A DNA stretch of 64,000 nucleotides from VRUE01 sp963715625 (GTDB lineage: Bacteria; Actinomycetota; Thermoleophilia; Solirubrobacterales; 70-9). Every line of letters begins with the position of its first letter. The first letter of the stretch is position 1. The stretch is from assembly GCA_963715625.1 (NCBI GenBank), contig OY970260.1, positions 1,674,001-1,738,000 of the forward strand, in the 5' to 3' direction. The notes under the pieces were generated by a model. The model was not told the DNA's origin. It ran no database searches and saw nothing but the letters and a program-made list of their open reading frames with translations. This document shows, piece after piece, positions 35,230-43,086 of the stretch. Both the position numbers and the translations under genes were made by a program.

Positions 35230-35242
35230 TAGAATCGACATC
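35230..35242 (+). promoter_or_regulatory. Leaderless-type -10 of the VbhA-like antitoxin gene
   Basis: TAGAAT followed by 7 bases and GTG 35243. Confidence 0.4.
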
Positions 35243-35461
35243 GTGATCGATCGCGCTCAAGCCGTCGCCAGCGTCGCTGGATCGCTGCGCCTCGAGGGCC
35301 TTGAGCCCACCGGCCCGGTTCGCGAACTTGCCGATCTCTGGGTCCGGGGAGATGCCTCGGATGCCGATCTGCGCGAGGCGGAGCGGCGCCTCCTCGCGGG
35401 CGAGCCGCTTGAGGGCTTGCTGGCCTCCGTGGCGGCAAACGGCGCGTCGCGGCACGTGTGA
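35243..35461 (+). CDS. VbhA-like antitoxin of a Fic toxin
   Basis: 72 residues from GTG 35243; ATG 35222 is an alternative start seven codons earlier. AQAVASVAGSLRLEGLEPTG PVRELADLWVRGDASDADLR E matches the VbhA-type Fic inhibitor, including the (S/T)xxxE-type inhibitory region around SVAGSLRLEG. Its TGA overlaps the ATG of the fic fragment (ATG 35458). The toxin partner is truncated, so the antitoxin is probably orphaned. Confidence 0.65.
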   Translation: MIDRAQAVASVAGSLRLEGLEPTGPVRELADLWVRGDASDADLREAERRLLAGEPLEGLLASVAANGASRHV

Positions 35462-35624
35462 GCGACGATCCATACGTCTACCCGGGCACGGATGTCTTGC
35501 GCAACATGCAAGGCATCCACGATGGCACGGAACTTGAGGCGTTCGAGGCGCGTCTGACGCTCCTGCGAGGGCTGCAGCTCGCCTCCGATCCGATCGCTGG
35601 CGAGTACGACCTCGCCCATCTCCG
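35458..35624 (+). pseudogene. Fic toxin N-terminal fragment
   Basis: It starts MSDDPYVYPGTDVLRNMQGI HDGTELEAFEARLTLLRGLQ L...GEYDLAHLR, the standard Fic N-terminus. It breaks before the HPFxxGNGR catalytic motif and is joined directly to darT sequence. The phrase CGAGTACGACCTCGCCCATC also appears at a relic junction near 33377. Confidence 0.7.
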
Positions 35625-35956
35625 GTTTACCACTTCACCGACATCGACAACCTGGGGGGCGTGTTCACCGACGGCAACGCCGCCGTGTCCATCACCCGCT
35701 TCGACGACGATCCCGCGAACCTCACGACCCTCGTCAACTGGAGGGTCATGGGATTGAGAATTTGGAAGAACACGGACGAAGACCCCGACCGCCGCAGGCG
35801 CCGCATGGCCGAGTTCCTGGTCCATGGTTCCGTGCCGCTGGAACTGTTTACCGAGGTGGGGGTCGCCGATGCCGAAGTCCAAAGCACGGCCACCTCGGTC
35901 CTCGCCGATGCCGGCTTGGACCTGCCGGTCAAACGCGCTCCGGCTGGTATTTCTAG
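35625..35956 (+). pseudogene. darT: darT DNA ADP-ribosyltransferase remnant
   Basis: It begins VYHFTDIDNLGGV, the DarT (DUF4433) N-terminus without its start. It jumps by internal deletion to FTDGNAAVSITRFDDDP and continues ...NTDEDPDRRRRRMAEFLVHG SVPLELFTEVGV. The R..AEFLV block is where DarT enzymes carry the catalytic Glu. A one-base loss near the end alters the terminal WYF-stop. The toxin is therefore dead in three ways. The IS element lies between it and the intact darG. Confidence 0.75.
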
Positions 35957-35957
35957 G

Positions 35958-37896
35958 CCGAAGTTACCCCCAGCCGCCAACCCGGATCTGGCTTGAGAAA
36001 TGAGGATCGGCGCTGCGGCGCCTGTCTCGCTCGTGTCTACGCGTGCTTGGGGACCGAGCTGACCAGCTCCAGGGCGCGGGCCTGAACGGCATTGGGCTCG
36101 GCAAGCCGCTCGAAGGTTGCCGTGGATTCGCCGACGCGGATCGTGTTGCGGGTGCGCAGCGAGAGCTCGGCGAGCAGGCTCTCGAAGGAGTGGGGCTCCT
36201 CGCCGCGGGCGGTGTGCTTGCGGCGCGCCTTGTCGGCGGCGGCGCTCGAGCGCTTCGCCTTGGCGACGGGGTCTGGCTGGGTCGGCGGGCACTCGTCGCG
36301 GAAGGTGAGCTCCGCCCAGGCCTCGCGCAAATGCCACTCCAGGTAGTAGGCGAGCATGCAGAGGAAGAGGTGGGCGCGCACCCGGTCCTCGAGCCGGTGG
36401 TGGATCGGGCGCACCTCCAGCGGTCCCTTCAGAGTGCGGAAGGCGCGCTCGGCCCACTTCAGCTGCTTGTAGGAGCGGACGACGCCGGAGGCGTCGAGCT
36501 TCTCTTTGGCGACGGAGGTGCGCAGCACGTAGATCCCGTCGAGCGCCGCCTCGGCTGAGATCTGCTCGCCCTTGCGCTCGTAGGCGAAGGAGGCGTCGGC
36601 GATCGTCACCTCGAAGTGCTTCTTGACGCGGTAGCGCTTCAAGGCCGGGCCGACCGCGAGGCCGATCTCAGCCGCGCCCCGCAGCGTCCCCGCCTCGACC
36701 CGCTCGCGGATCTCGGCAAGGCCGCGCTCGGTGGCGGCGAGCAGGTCCTCTCGCTTGCGCGAGCGCTCCTCGGCGAGGAGCGGGTTGCGGCAGACCACCA
36801 GTCGCTCGCCGGGAAAGGCCTCGGAGGAGATCTCGGCGAGGCTCTGCTCGTCGAACAGCGAGAGCTGCAGGTCGCCGTCCTTGACGAGCTTCTTCACCTG
36901 CGGCGCCTTCAACGCCGTGATCCAGGAGGTCCCCTCGCTCTCGCCCAGTGCCTCGAGGTTGGCCTTGGTCGCCATGCCGCGGTCGCAGACGAGGACCGCC
37001 TCGGCGAGCCCGAAGCGCCCGCTGAGCTTGGTGATCTGGGCGGGCAGCGTCGCAGCGTCGTGGGTCGAGCCCGCGAAGGCCTCGATCGCGACCGGACGCC
37101 CCGCGGGGTCTGCGAGGAGGCCGTAGACGATCTGCAGCGTGCCCCGCCGCCCGTCGCGCGAGTAGCCGAGCTCGGCGAGCGGGCAGCTGCGCCCCTCGAA
37201 GTAGGAGGAGGAGAGGTCATAGAGGGCGTGCGTGCCCTCTTTGAGGTGACGGCGGGCGAGGCGGTCCTCGATCTTCTCCTGGCGATCCCCCAGCCAGTCC
37301 ATCGCCGCGTAGAGGTCGTCTTGGTCTGCCCCCTCGACCCCCAGCTCGGAGGCGAGGGTGGACTGGTGAAGCGAGCGCGCGGTGGCGAGCTTGGAGCCCG
37401 GCTTCAAGACCCGCTGGCAGATCATCGCCAGGGCGAGGTCACGCTCCTTCGACGGCGAGCGGTCGAGCAGGCGGGCGAGGCCGAGGCGCCGGGCGGCGCC
37501 GAGCACCGCCTCGACGTGGCCGGCGGGCGCCGAAGCGGCGACCGAGATCTCCTCGGCGCCCACGAGCGCCTCGCCGGCGAGTGCCGCCCGCAGTGCCTCG
37601 ATCGCCTCAGGCGGCAGCTTCGAGACGTTGGCGATCGTCTCGTGACGCACGCGCTTGCCCTCACGGATCGAGCGGCGGATCAGGTGGGAGGTATAGACGC
37701 GGTCGCCGTGCCGGCGCTTGATCTTGGCCACGTGCATCGCGCCTGACTTTCCCTTCATAGAGGCATTATCCACCATCCATCGGACGTGATTACGGCAGGA
37801 ATCTTGGCTACATCTAACCGCCTGAGAAGACCCCGAATCCCGCATGGGGAGCGGGATCGGGGTCGATCAGCGGGTTGTTATTCGGGGTAACTTCGG
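35958..37896. mobile_element. IS1634-like insertion sequence, complete
   Basis: 1939 bp bounded by perfect 13-bp inverted repeats (CCGAAGTTACCCC at the left; its complement GGGGTAACTTCGG at the right). It is flanked by a 6-bp direct repeat TCTAGG (35952-35957 and 37897-37902). Removing the element and one repeat restores darT-stop GCC ATG-darG. It carries one transposase gene on the minus strand. The same 13-bp end starts a second element at 63354. Confidence 0.9.
36037..37758 (-). CDS. IS1634-family transposase
   Basis: About 573 residues from ATG 37758 (MKGKSGAMHVAKIKRR); Met 37737 is another possible start. The N-terminal segment (SHLIRRSIREGKRVRHETIA NVSKLPPEAI) and the DDE region (AVLVCDRGMATKANLEALGE; YKQLKWAERAFRTLKGPLEV R; LFLCMLAYYLEWHL) identify an IS1634-type enzyme. 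The frame is intact, so the element may be active. The related partial copy at 63482 is ~70% alike over the shared part by eye. Confidence 0.9.
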   Translation of the reverse strand: MKGKSGAMHVAKIKRRHGDRVYTSHLIRRSIREGKRVRHETIANVSKLPPEAIEALRAALAGEALVGAEEISVAASAPAGHVEAVLGAARRLGLARLLDRSPSKERDLALAMICQRVLKPGSKLATARSLHQSTLASELGVEGADQDDLYAAMDWLGDRQEKIEDRLARRHLKEGTHALYDLSSSYFEGRSCPLAELGYSRDGRRGTLQIVYGLLADPAGRPVAIEAFAGSTHDAATLPAQITKLSGRFGLAEAVLVCDRGMATKANLEALGESEGTSWITALKAPQVKKLVKDGDLQLSLFDEQSLAEISSEAFPGERLVVCRNPLLAEERSRKREDLLAATERGLAEIRERVEAGTLRGAAEIGLAVGPALKRYRVKKHFEVTIADASFAYERKGEQISAEAALDGIYVLRTSVAKEKLDASGVVRSYKQLKWAERAFRTLKGPLEVRPIHHRLEDRVRAHLFLCMLAYYLEWHLREAWAELTFRDECPPTQPDPVAKAKRSSAAADKARRKHTARGEEPHSFESLLAELSLRTRNTIRVGESTATFERLAEPNAVQARALELVSSVPKHA

Positions 37897-37904
37897 TCTA
37901 GGCC

Positions 37905-38954
37905 ATGATCGAATTCGTGCGCAAGGGCAATCTGCTTGAGGCCGACGCTGAGGCGCTCGTCAACACGGTCAACACGAAGGGCGTGATGGGGAAGGGGGTT
38001 GCGTTGCAGTTCAAGCGCGCTTTCCCGGACAACTACAAGGCGTATCGAGCTGCCTGCGAAGCCGGCGAGGTCCAGCTCGGCCGCATGTTCGTGACCGGCG
38101 GGCGCCTGGTCAACCCGCGCTTGATCGTCAACTTCCCGACGAAGGGGCACTGGAAGTCGCGCTCGCGCCTGCAGGACATAGACGCCGGCTTGAAGGATCT
38201 TCGGCGCGTTGTCGAGGACAACGACGTGAAGTCGCTGGCGATGCCGCCGCTCGGGTGCGGGCTTGGCGGGCTTGCCTGGTCCGACGTACGGCCGATGATC
38301 GAGGCAGCGCTGGGCGACCTGCCCACCAAGGTGATCGTCTTCGAGCCGATGGGGGCGCCGGCGCCGGAGCGCATGGTGGACCGGCGCAAGCGCCTGCGGA
38401 TGACGCCGGGCCGCGCGGCCTTCATCGGCTTGCTGGATCGATACCTGATGCCCGGTGAGTCGGCGTCGCCGCTCGTGGTGCAGAAGCTTCTGTATTTCCT
38501 CCAGGAGGCGGGCGAGCCCCTCAAGCTGACCTTCTCCAAGCAACGCTACGGGCCTTATGCGGATCAGGTTCGGCATGCGGTGCTAGGCATGGAGGGCCAA
38601 TTCGTGACGGGCTTCGGGGATGGCACCGGCAGTGGCGACATCCGGCTCCTCCCTGCGGCTCGGACCAAGGCGGCGCCGTTGCTCGCTGAGTATCCCGAGA
38701 CCTCGGCTCGCTTCGCTCGCGTCGCCGATCTGATCAAGGGCTTTGAGACTCCCTACGGGCTCGAGCTCCTTTCCACGACCCACTGGGTGGCGAAGCACGA
38801 GGGCGCGAAAGACCCCGGGCACGCTGCGGAGCTGGTCCGCGCCTGGAGCGCACGCAAGGGCCGCCTCTTCACCACTGACCACATCACCACCGCATGGGAG
38901 CAGCTCCGGGTCAAGGGCTGGCTCCCGCAAGACGCCGCGGCCGCCGCGGAATAG
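37905..38954 (+). CDS. darG: DarG antitoxin (macro-domain ADP-ribosylglycohydrolase)
   Basis: 349 residues. The macro domain (~1-150) has GNLLEADAEALVNTVNTKGV MGKGVALQF and VNFPTKGHWKSRSRLQDIDA G, the ligand loops of DarG. Residues ~160-349 (TPGRAAFIGLLDRYL ... LVVQKLLYFLQEAGEPLKLT FSKQRYGPYAD) form the C-terminal DarT-binding domain. DarG removes ADP-ribose from DNA thymidine and inhibits DarT. Its toxin is now a remnant 1.9 kb upstream, separated by the IS element. The gene remains intact and keeps its own ATG immediately after the target duplication, though it has lost its operon promoter. Confidence 0.88.
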   Translation: MIEFVRKGNLLEADAEALVNTVNTKGVMGKGVALQFKRAFPDNYKAYRAACEAGEVQLGRMFVTGGRLVNPRLIVNFPTKGHWKSRSRLQDIDAGLKDLRRVVEDNDVKSLAMPPLGCGLGGLAWSDVRPMIEAALGDLPTKVIVFEPMGAPAPERMVDRRKRLRMTPGRAAFIGLLDRYLMPGESASPLVVQKLLYFLQEAGEPLKLTFSKQRYGPYADQVRHAVLGMEGQFVTGFGDGTGSGDIRLLPAARTKAAPLLAEYPETSARFARVADLIKGFETPYGLELLSTTHWVAKHEGAKDPGHAAELVRAWSARKGRLFTTDHITTAWEQLRVKGWLPQDAAAAAE

Positions 38955-39005
38955 GAGCGATCAGGCGCCGGTCGCCCTCGCCGAGCGCGTGGCCAGCGGC
39001 TCCGT

Positions 39006-39275
39006 ATGTCGTGGCCGACCCAGCGCCCCATCCGTATCGCGTCAACCACAGAGCGCTCGGGGGAGTAGACCCAGAACGGCTCGTCGGCATCGGTTTGGGC
39101 CTGCTGGCGGTCGATCTCGAAAGTCCCGGCATCGAAGACGTGGACTCTGGTGGGCGGCTGGTCGATCGACGGTCGGTGGGCGCCACGGGGGACGGCGACG
39201 TGCACTTGCCCGGGAATCTCGTCGGCGAGGTCCCAGAACGCCAGCGCGGAATTGAGGCAGATCGTCCCGCGGGGC
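39006..39275 (-). pseudogene. AbiEi-type antitoxin middle fragment
   Basis: It reads GTICLNSALAFWDLADEIPG QVHVAVPRGAHRPSIDQPPT RVHVFD...YSPERSVVDAIRMGRWVGHDI. This is the AbiEi effector domain without its N-terminal helix-turn-helix and C-terminal tail. The last ~57 bp repeat those at 33188-33243. From 39276 to 39423 nothing is recognised. Confidence 0.65.
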
Positions 39276-39423
39276 CTGAGCCGACACCACCGCCAGCCCG
39301 GACAGCATTCGCCGCGATCCGGATAATGCCCGCGCTCGAGCGGCTGGGGGCGAGAGTAGGCCCTCTCATTAGGACGACAGGTTAGTTGCATAAAGCGCCA
39401 TTTATTTGTAGTCTTAAAGCACG

Positions 39424-40173
39424 AAGCTAAGCAAAGCACAGACCATCGAGTTCTTCCACATCGCGTTCCTGGCGGTGCTTGGCAGCCGCCTGGACCCGGC
39501 TCGCTACGTCCTCAAGGGCGGCGCCAACCTGCGCTACTTCTTCGCCAGTGAGCGCTACTCCGAGGACATCGACCTCGACCTGATCCGCCCGGTTCCCTGG
39601 AGCCTCAAGGAGCAGGTCAACGCAGCCCTGAGCTCGCCGGCGCTCCGCAGCCTGCTCGCGACCGGCGACCTCATTCTCGCCGAGCACACCAGCGCCAAGC
39701 AAACCGAGACGACCCACCGCTGGAAGATTGGGATCCAGGCGCCTGGCGGCTCCGCGCCGCTGCGCAGCAAAGTCGAGTTCAGCAATCGCGACGGGGAGGG
39801 GGGCTACGTCCTCGCTTCCCTGCCCGATACGGCCGTCGAACCCTATGCGCTGCGCCCGCCGAGCGTCCAGCACTACGACGCTGCGGCGGCGACGGCGCAG
39901 AAGGTGGCGGCGCTCGCCGGGCGCCCGCAGACCCAGGCGCGCGACGTCTTCGACCTCGAGCTGCTCCTGCGTCGCCGACCGCTGGTCAAGGGCTCGCTCG
40001 ACGCGGCCCTTCTCGAAGCCGCCATCGAGCGCGTCCTGGAACAGGACTACGCCGCCTTCCGCGACCAGGTGCTGCCCTTCCTCGAGTCCGGCGCGGCGGA
40101 GCTGGTCGCCTCGCCAGGCGCCTGGGAGCAGATCCAGACCTTCGTCTCCGATCGCCTCGAAGCGGCGCGATGA
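39424..40173 (+). CDS. AbiEii/AbiGii-family nucleotidyltransferase toxin with missing start codon
   Basis: Homology-like sequence begins KLSKAQTIEFFHIAFLAVLG SRLD at 39424, directly after a stop (39415-39417), but no ATG, GTG or TTG occurs before GTG 39475. The catalytic region is VLKGGANLRYFF...YSEDIDLDLI (GG and DxD), and RDVFDLELLLRR follows. Either translation starts at 39475, losing ~17 residues, or a rare start is used, or the gene is 5'-broken. The next gene overlaps by four bases (ATGA), so the pair is coupled in toxin-then-antitoxin order. Confidence 0.7.
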   Translation, partial: KLSKAQTIEFFHIAFLAVLGSRLDPARYVLKGGANLRYFFASERYSEDIDLDLIRPVPWSLKEQVNAALSSPALRSLLATGDLILAEHTSAKQTETTHRWKIGIQAPGGSAPLRSKVEFSNRDGEGGYVLASLPDTAVEPYALRPPSVQHYDAAAATAQKVAALAGRPQTQARDVFDLELLLRRRPLVKGSLDAALLEAAIERVLEQDYAAFRDQVLPFLESGAAELVASPGAWEQIQTFVSDRLEAAR

Positions 40174-40769
40174 AGCCGGTCGAGGCCTACGCTGAGCTGC
40201 GGCGGCTGGATCGCCCCGTCTTCACCACCCGCGAGGCGGCGGCACTTTGGCGCTGTGAGCAGACGAGCGCCAGCCGAAGGCTTGGGAGGCTCGAGAAGGC
40301 GGGCCTGGTGCGGCGGGTCCAGCGCGGCCTCTGGGCGCTTGACCCCGAGATCGAGCCTCGAGTGGTTGGGCCCTACCTGACCGCCCCGCTTCCCTCCTAC
40401 GTCTCGCTCTTTTCGGCACTCGCCGAACACGGGATGATCGAGCAGCTCCCCCGTCAGATATCACTCATCTCGCTCGCCCGGCCACGGCGGATCCCGACCG
40501 GACTCGGCGTTTACCTCGTTCACCAGATCGCCCCCGCGCTGTTCGGCGGTTTCGCCGGCACCGAGCGCAGCGGCTACCTGGCCCGGCCCGAGAAGGCGCT
40601 GTTCGATCTCGTCTACATCCGCGCCGCTGCCGGCAGCCGCGCCCATCCGCCCGAGCTCTCTCTGCCGGCGGACTTCGATCGCGGTGAGCTCAGCCGCTGG
40701 AGCGAGCGAATCGAGAGCCAACGGCTCCGCACCCTGGTCGCTCGGCGCCTGCGTGAGCTGCTGCGCTAG
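40170..40769 (+). CDS. AbiEi-like winged-helix antitoxin
   Basis: 199 residues. The wHTH (VFTTREAAALWRCEQTSASR RLGRLEKAGLVRRVQRGLWA L) is followed by the AbiEi-type domain (LPSYVSLFSALAEHGMIEQL P ... ARPEKALFDLVYI). It overlaps the toxin gene (ATGA). Gene order is the reverse of the AbiE pair at 20249-22440. Confidence 0.8.
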   Translation: MKPVEAYAELRRLDRPVFTTREAAALWRCEQTSASRRLGRLEKAGLVRRVQRGLWALDPEIEPRVVGPYLTAPLPSYVSLFSALAEHGMIEQLPRQISLISLARPRRIPTGLGVYLVHQIAPALFGGFAGTERSGYLARPEKALFDLVYIRAAAGSRAHPPELSLPADFDRGELSRWSERIESQRLRTLVARRLRELLR

Positions 40770-40786
40770 CCGGGCCTCTCGACGCT

Positions 40787-40831
40787 CCACTGCTCGCCCG
40801 TTACCTGAGCGAGCTCGACCCACTGCTGTAG
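40787..40831 (+). pseudogene. Relic of the archaeal-type ATPase C-terminus
   Basis: Fifteen codons read PLLARYLSELDPLL-stop, matching the end of the ATPase at 18649-19827 (PLLARYLAELDPLL). No upstream part survives. Confidence 0.6.
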
Positions 40832-40874
40832 AGATCCATCGGCTTTGTCGCTAAAGTCCACCATCTCACCCACA

Positions 40875-40910
40875 TTGACATTCTCGCCTCTCTCACCTAT
40901 CCTGACCGCC
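40875..40910 (+). promoter_or_regulatory. Consensus promoter of the merR-like gene, leaderless
   Basis: TTGACA (40875-40880), a 17-bp spacer, TATCCT (40898-40903), 7 bases, then ATG 40911. This is the clearest example in the window of a promoter whose expected start site is the initiation codon. Confidence 0.75.
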
Positions 40911-41144
40911 ATGGCGCAGTTGATGCAGGTCCGGCAGGCCGCCCGGGCATTGGGGGTCCACGAGAACACGGTCCGCCGCTGGGAGGAGCGTGGCCTTCTG
41001 CGCGCGGTTCGTCTCCCGAGCGGGGTGCGGCGCTTCCGGGTGGAGGACGTGGAGGCGATGCGCGAGCAGATGTTCAGCGGCTTCGCGCCGCTGCGCGAGG
41101 ACGACGACGTTGTCCCGGTGGCGCGCGTCCGCTCGATCGACTGA
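40911..41144 (+). CDS. MerR/excisionase-type DNA-binding protein
   Basis: 77 residues: MQVRQAARALGVHENTVRRW EERGLLRAVRLPSGVRRFRV EDVEAMREQ is a canonical MerR winged helix. No effector domain is present. Such short proteins act as excisionases or as antitoxins paired with a downstream PIN toxin. What follows here is only debris, so the partner is probably lost. Confidence 0.8.
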   Translation: MAQLMQVRQAARALGVHENTVRRWEERGLLRAVRLPSGVRRFRVEDVEAMREQMFSGFAPLREDDDVVPVARVRSID

Positions 41145-41164
41145 GAGCCGTCGTCCCCAACGGC

Positions 41165-41310
41165 TTTGCCGGCGACCTCTTCGAGGCGATCCCGTTCGGC
41201 GATCAGCCGACGACGATCACCGCGCCGAGGACGGGAAGCACTTCGTCGGCGAGGTCACCCTCGCCTACGGGCTTCTGACGGCGCCGACCTGCGACATGAC
41301 CGAGCAGCGG
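41165..41310 (+). pseudogene. Uncharacterised gene fragment (GDLFEAIPF family), copy B
   Basis: Nearly the same DNA as 32543-32700, with a one-base loss after GDQPTTI that breaks the frame, and ending at TCDMTEQR. No start or stop of its own. Confidence 0.6.
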
Positions 41311-41348
41311 CGCCTCGCGTGCCGACGGCTCGCTCTTCCGCGGGCGGC

Positions 41349-41412
41349 CCCACGCTGAAGATCACCCACGTTCCGCCTCGCACGCCGGTGGGGCAAATGC
41401 GGATGGGCTGAG
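41349..41412 (+). pseudogene. Secreted-protein C-terminal relic, copy B
   Basis: It reads TLKITHVPPRTPVGQMRMG-stop and parallels TLKITHALPCTPKG-stop at 33371. The terminal Cys has been lost. Confidence 0.4.
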
Positions 41413-41525
41413 AGCCCAATCGTGTGGACATCCGCTGCAATGAACTTCGCAATATTGTTTCGATACAGACCGGTTACTAGTCCACCCAGGGGGAGGTCAG
41501 CGCAGGGGGGTTCTGCTGATTGACG

Positions 41526-42941
41526 ATGGCGCTTGTCGATTTCAGCGAGCAGTTGGAGGCTGCGGAGTCCGTCTTGGATCTGGCGCGACGCCTGGGCGTG
41601 CGATGCCTCGCGAGCGGCGACGAACTCGTCGCGATGAGAGGCGAAGAGCGCGCGAGCGAAGAACTGGAGCTGATCGAAAAGCTGGCCGGCAGCTCTTCGC
41701 ACGCCGCCTGGGAAGACGTGGTCGGCGACCCCGCCAGCTTCGAGCGGCGACTTGGCGCCGATCTGGCTGCCGCCGTACGGCGGGCGAAGGCGCGCCAGCC
41801 GCTCGACTTCCTCGGTGTGCTGCGCGGGCTCTGCCATGGCCCGCTGGAGGAGTTCTTCACCACCACCGGCAACCAGGTCGAGCTGGCCAAGGGCCTCCCG
41901 GTCCCCTTCGCAACTCGGCCGTTGCCCGAGGTGCTCGGCGGGGAGTGGACGACGAGTCAGGGCACCCTCAACGACGACGAACCTCTCTTTCCCCTGCCCT
42001 TCGACCTCTATGACCCCGTCAAGGCGAAGGGGCTCCGCGTGGTCCTCGACTTCAGCTGCGCAGAGCGCCTCGATGCGCTGACCTGGGAGGAGGAGCAGAA
42101 GCTGCCGCGGATTGCGACGCTGCACCCGGAAGGGGGCGGTGAGTACGAGATCGAGCAGGAAGGGCGCGGCCGTTTCTTCGGCGTGCGGCCGGGGTGCTGG
42201 GACATCGCGGCGATCAAGAAGCTGCTCGAGCAGGCGAAGGCCGCGGGGGCGCAGCTGGCTGTGCTCCCGGAGCTGAGCTTGCCGAGCCCGGGCGCGCTGG
42301 AGGACGAGCTCGCGCGCAATCACAGGGCGTACCCGCCGATCGTCGTCGCCGGCAGCGCCCACTGCGAGATCGAGAAGACACCCGAGCGCAAGGCCATTCG
42401 CGCCAACGAGTCGCGGCTCTATCTGGACGGCGAGTGCGTGGCGGTGGCACGCAAGCATCACCGCTTCAAAACCAAGAGGCTGGGTGCCAAGACATTCGGG
42501 AAGCACCAGTGGGAGAACTTGACCCGCGAGCAGACGACGATCACCCTCCTCTCGGGTCGTCGCACTCGTCTTGGCGTCGCGATCTGCGCAGATCTTCTTG
42601 AAAAGTGGATCCCGCGGTTGCTGGAGGACGCCGGTGTCAACCTTCTGCTGGCACCGGCGATGAGCCCGAAGATCGGCTCCTTCAACCCGTCGCTGACCGG
42701 CATCGCGGGCCTGTGCCAGGGCGTCGCCGCGGTTGCCAACACGCGCTGGGGCGACGACGGCAAGCCCTTCCTCTGCATGTGTGCGGTGCCGAGGCCCGAT
42801 CCCCTGCAGCAGTCGAAGGCGTTCTCGGGTGACGGCCAGAATCCAGCCCCGCAGATCGCAATCCTCGATTCGAACAAGCCGCTCCCGGAGGCCGTGACCT
42901 GGCCGGGACGCGCGGCGACGGCGGCGGAGAGCCGGCGGTGA
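41526..42941 (+). CDS. Nitrilase-superfamily (carbon-nitrogen hydrolase) domain protein
   Basis: 471 residues from ATG 41526. The first ~215 residues are unrecognised and partly helical. Residues ~220-460 carry the nitrilase Glu-Lys-Cys triad: LAVLPELSLPSP (Glu), HHRFKTKRLG (Lys) and LGVAICADLLEKW (Cys). Such enzymes hydrolyse or condense C-N bonds, often nitriles, amides or NAD-synthase glutaminase substrates. There is no NAD synthetase or biotin domain here. The next gene, 145 bp downstream on the same strand, is a wHTH-TPR regulator, and a decayed copy of both genes lies near 34.2 kb. The pair therefore seems to move as a unit. Confidence 0.78.
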   Translation: MALVDFSEQLEAAESVLDLARRLGVRCLASGDELVAMRGEERASEELELIEKLAGSSSHAAWEDVVGDPASFERRLGADLAAAVRRAKARQPLDFLGVLRGLCHGPLEEFFTTTGNQVELAKGLPVPFATRPLPEVLGGEWTTSQGTLNDDEPLFPLPFDLYDPVKAKGLRVVLDFSCAERLDALTWEEEQKLPRIATLHPEGGGEYEIEQEGRGRFFGVRPGCWDIAAIKKLLEQAKAAGAQLAVLPELSLPSPGALEDELARNHRAYPPIVVAGSAHCEIEKTPERKAIRANESRLYLDGECVAVARKHHRFKTKRLGAKTFGKHQWENLTREQTTITLLSGRRTRLGVAICADLLEKWIPRLLEDAGVNLLLAPAMSPKIGSFNPSLTGIAGLCQGVAAVANTRWGDDGKPFLCMCAVPRPDPLQQSKAFSGDGQNPAPQIAILDSNKPLPEAVTWPGRAATAAESRR

Positions 42942-43086
42942 ACGAGGCATGCGTTACCAGGGGGCGCCGGGAAAGCCCGTTCGTCCGTAGTTTCTCCAGA
43001 TGTACTCCGGGGCCGCAGACGATATAACTCATATCAATGATAGGTCAATGACTCAAAGCACAGAGCCCGTACGAGGGAGAAGGCAC

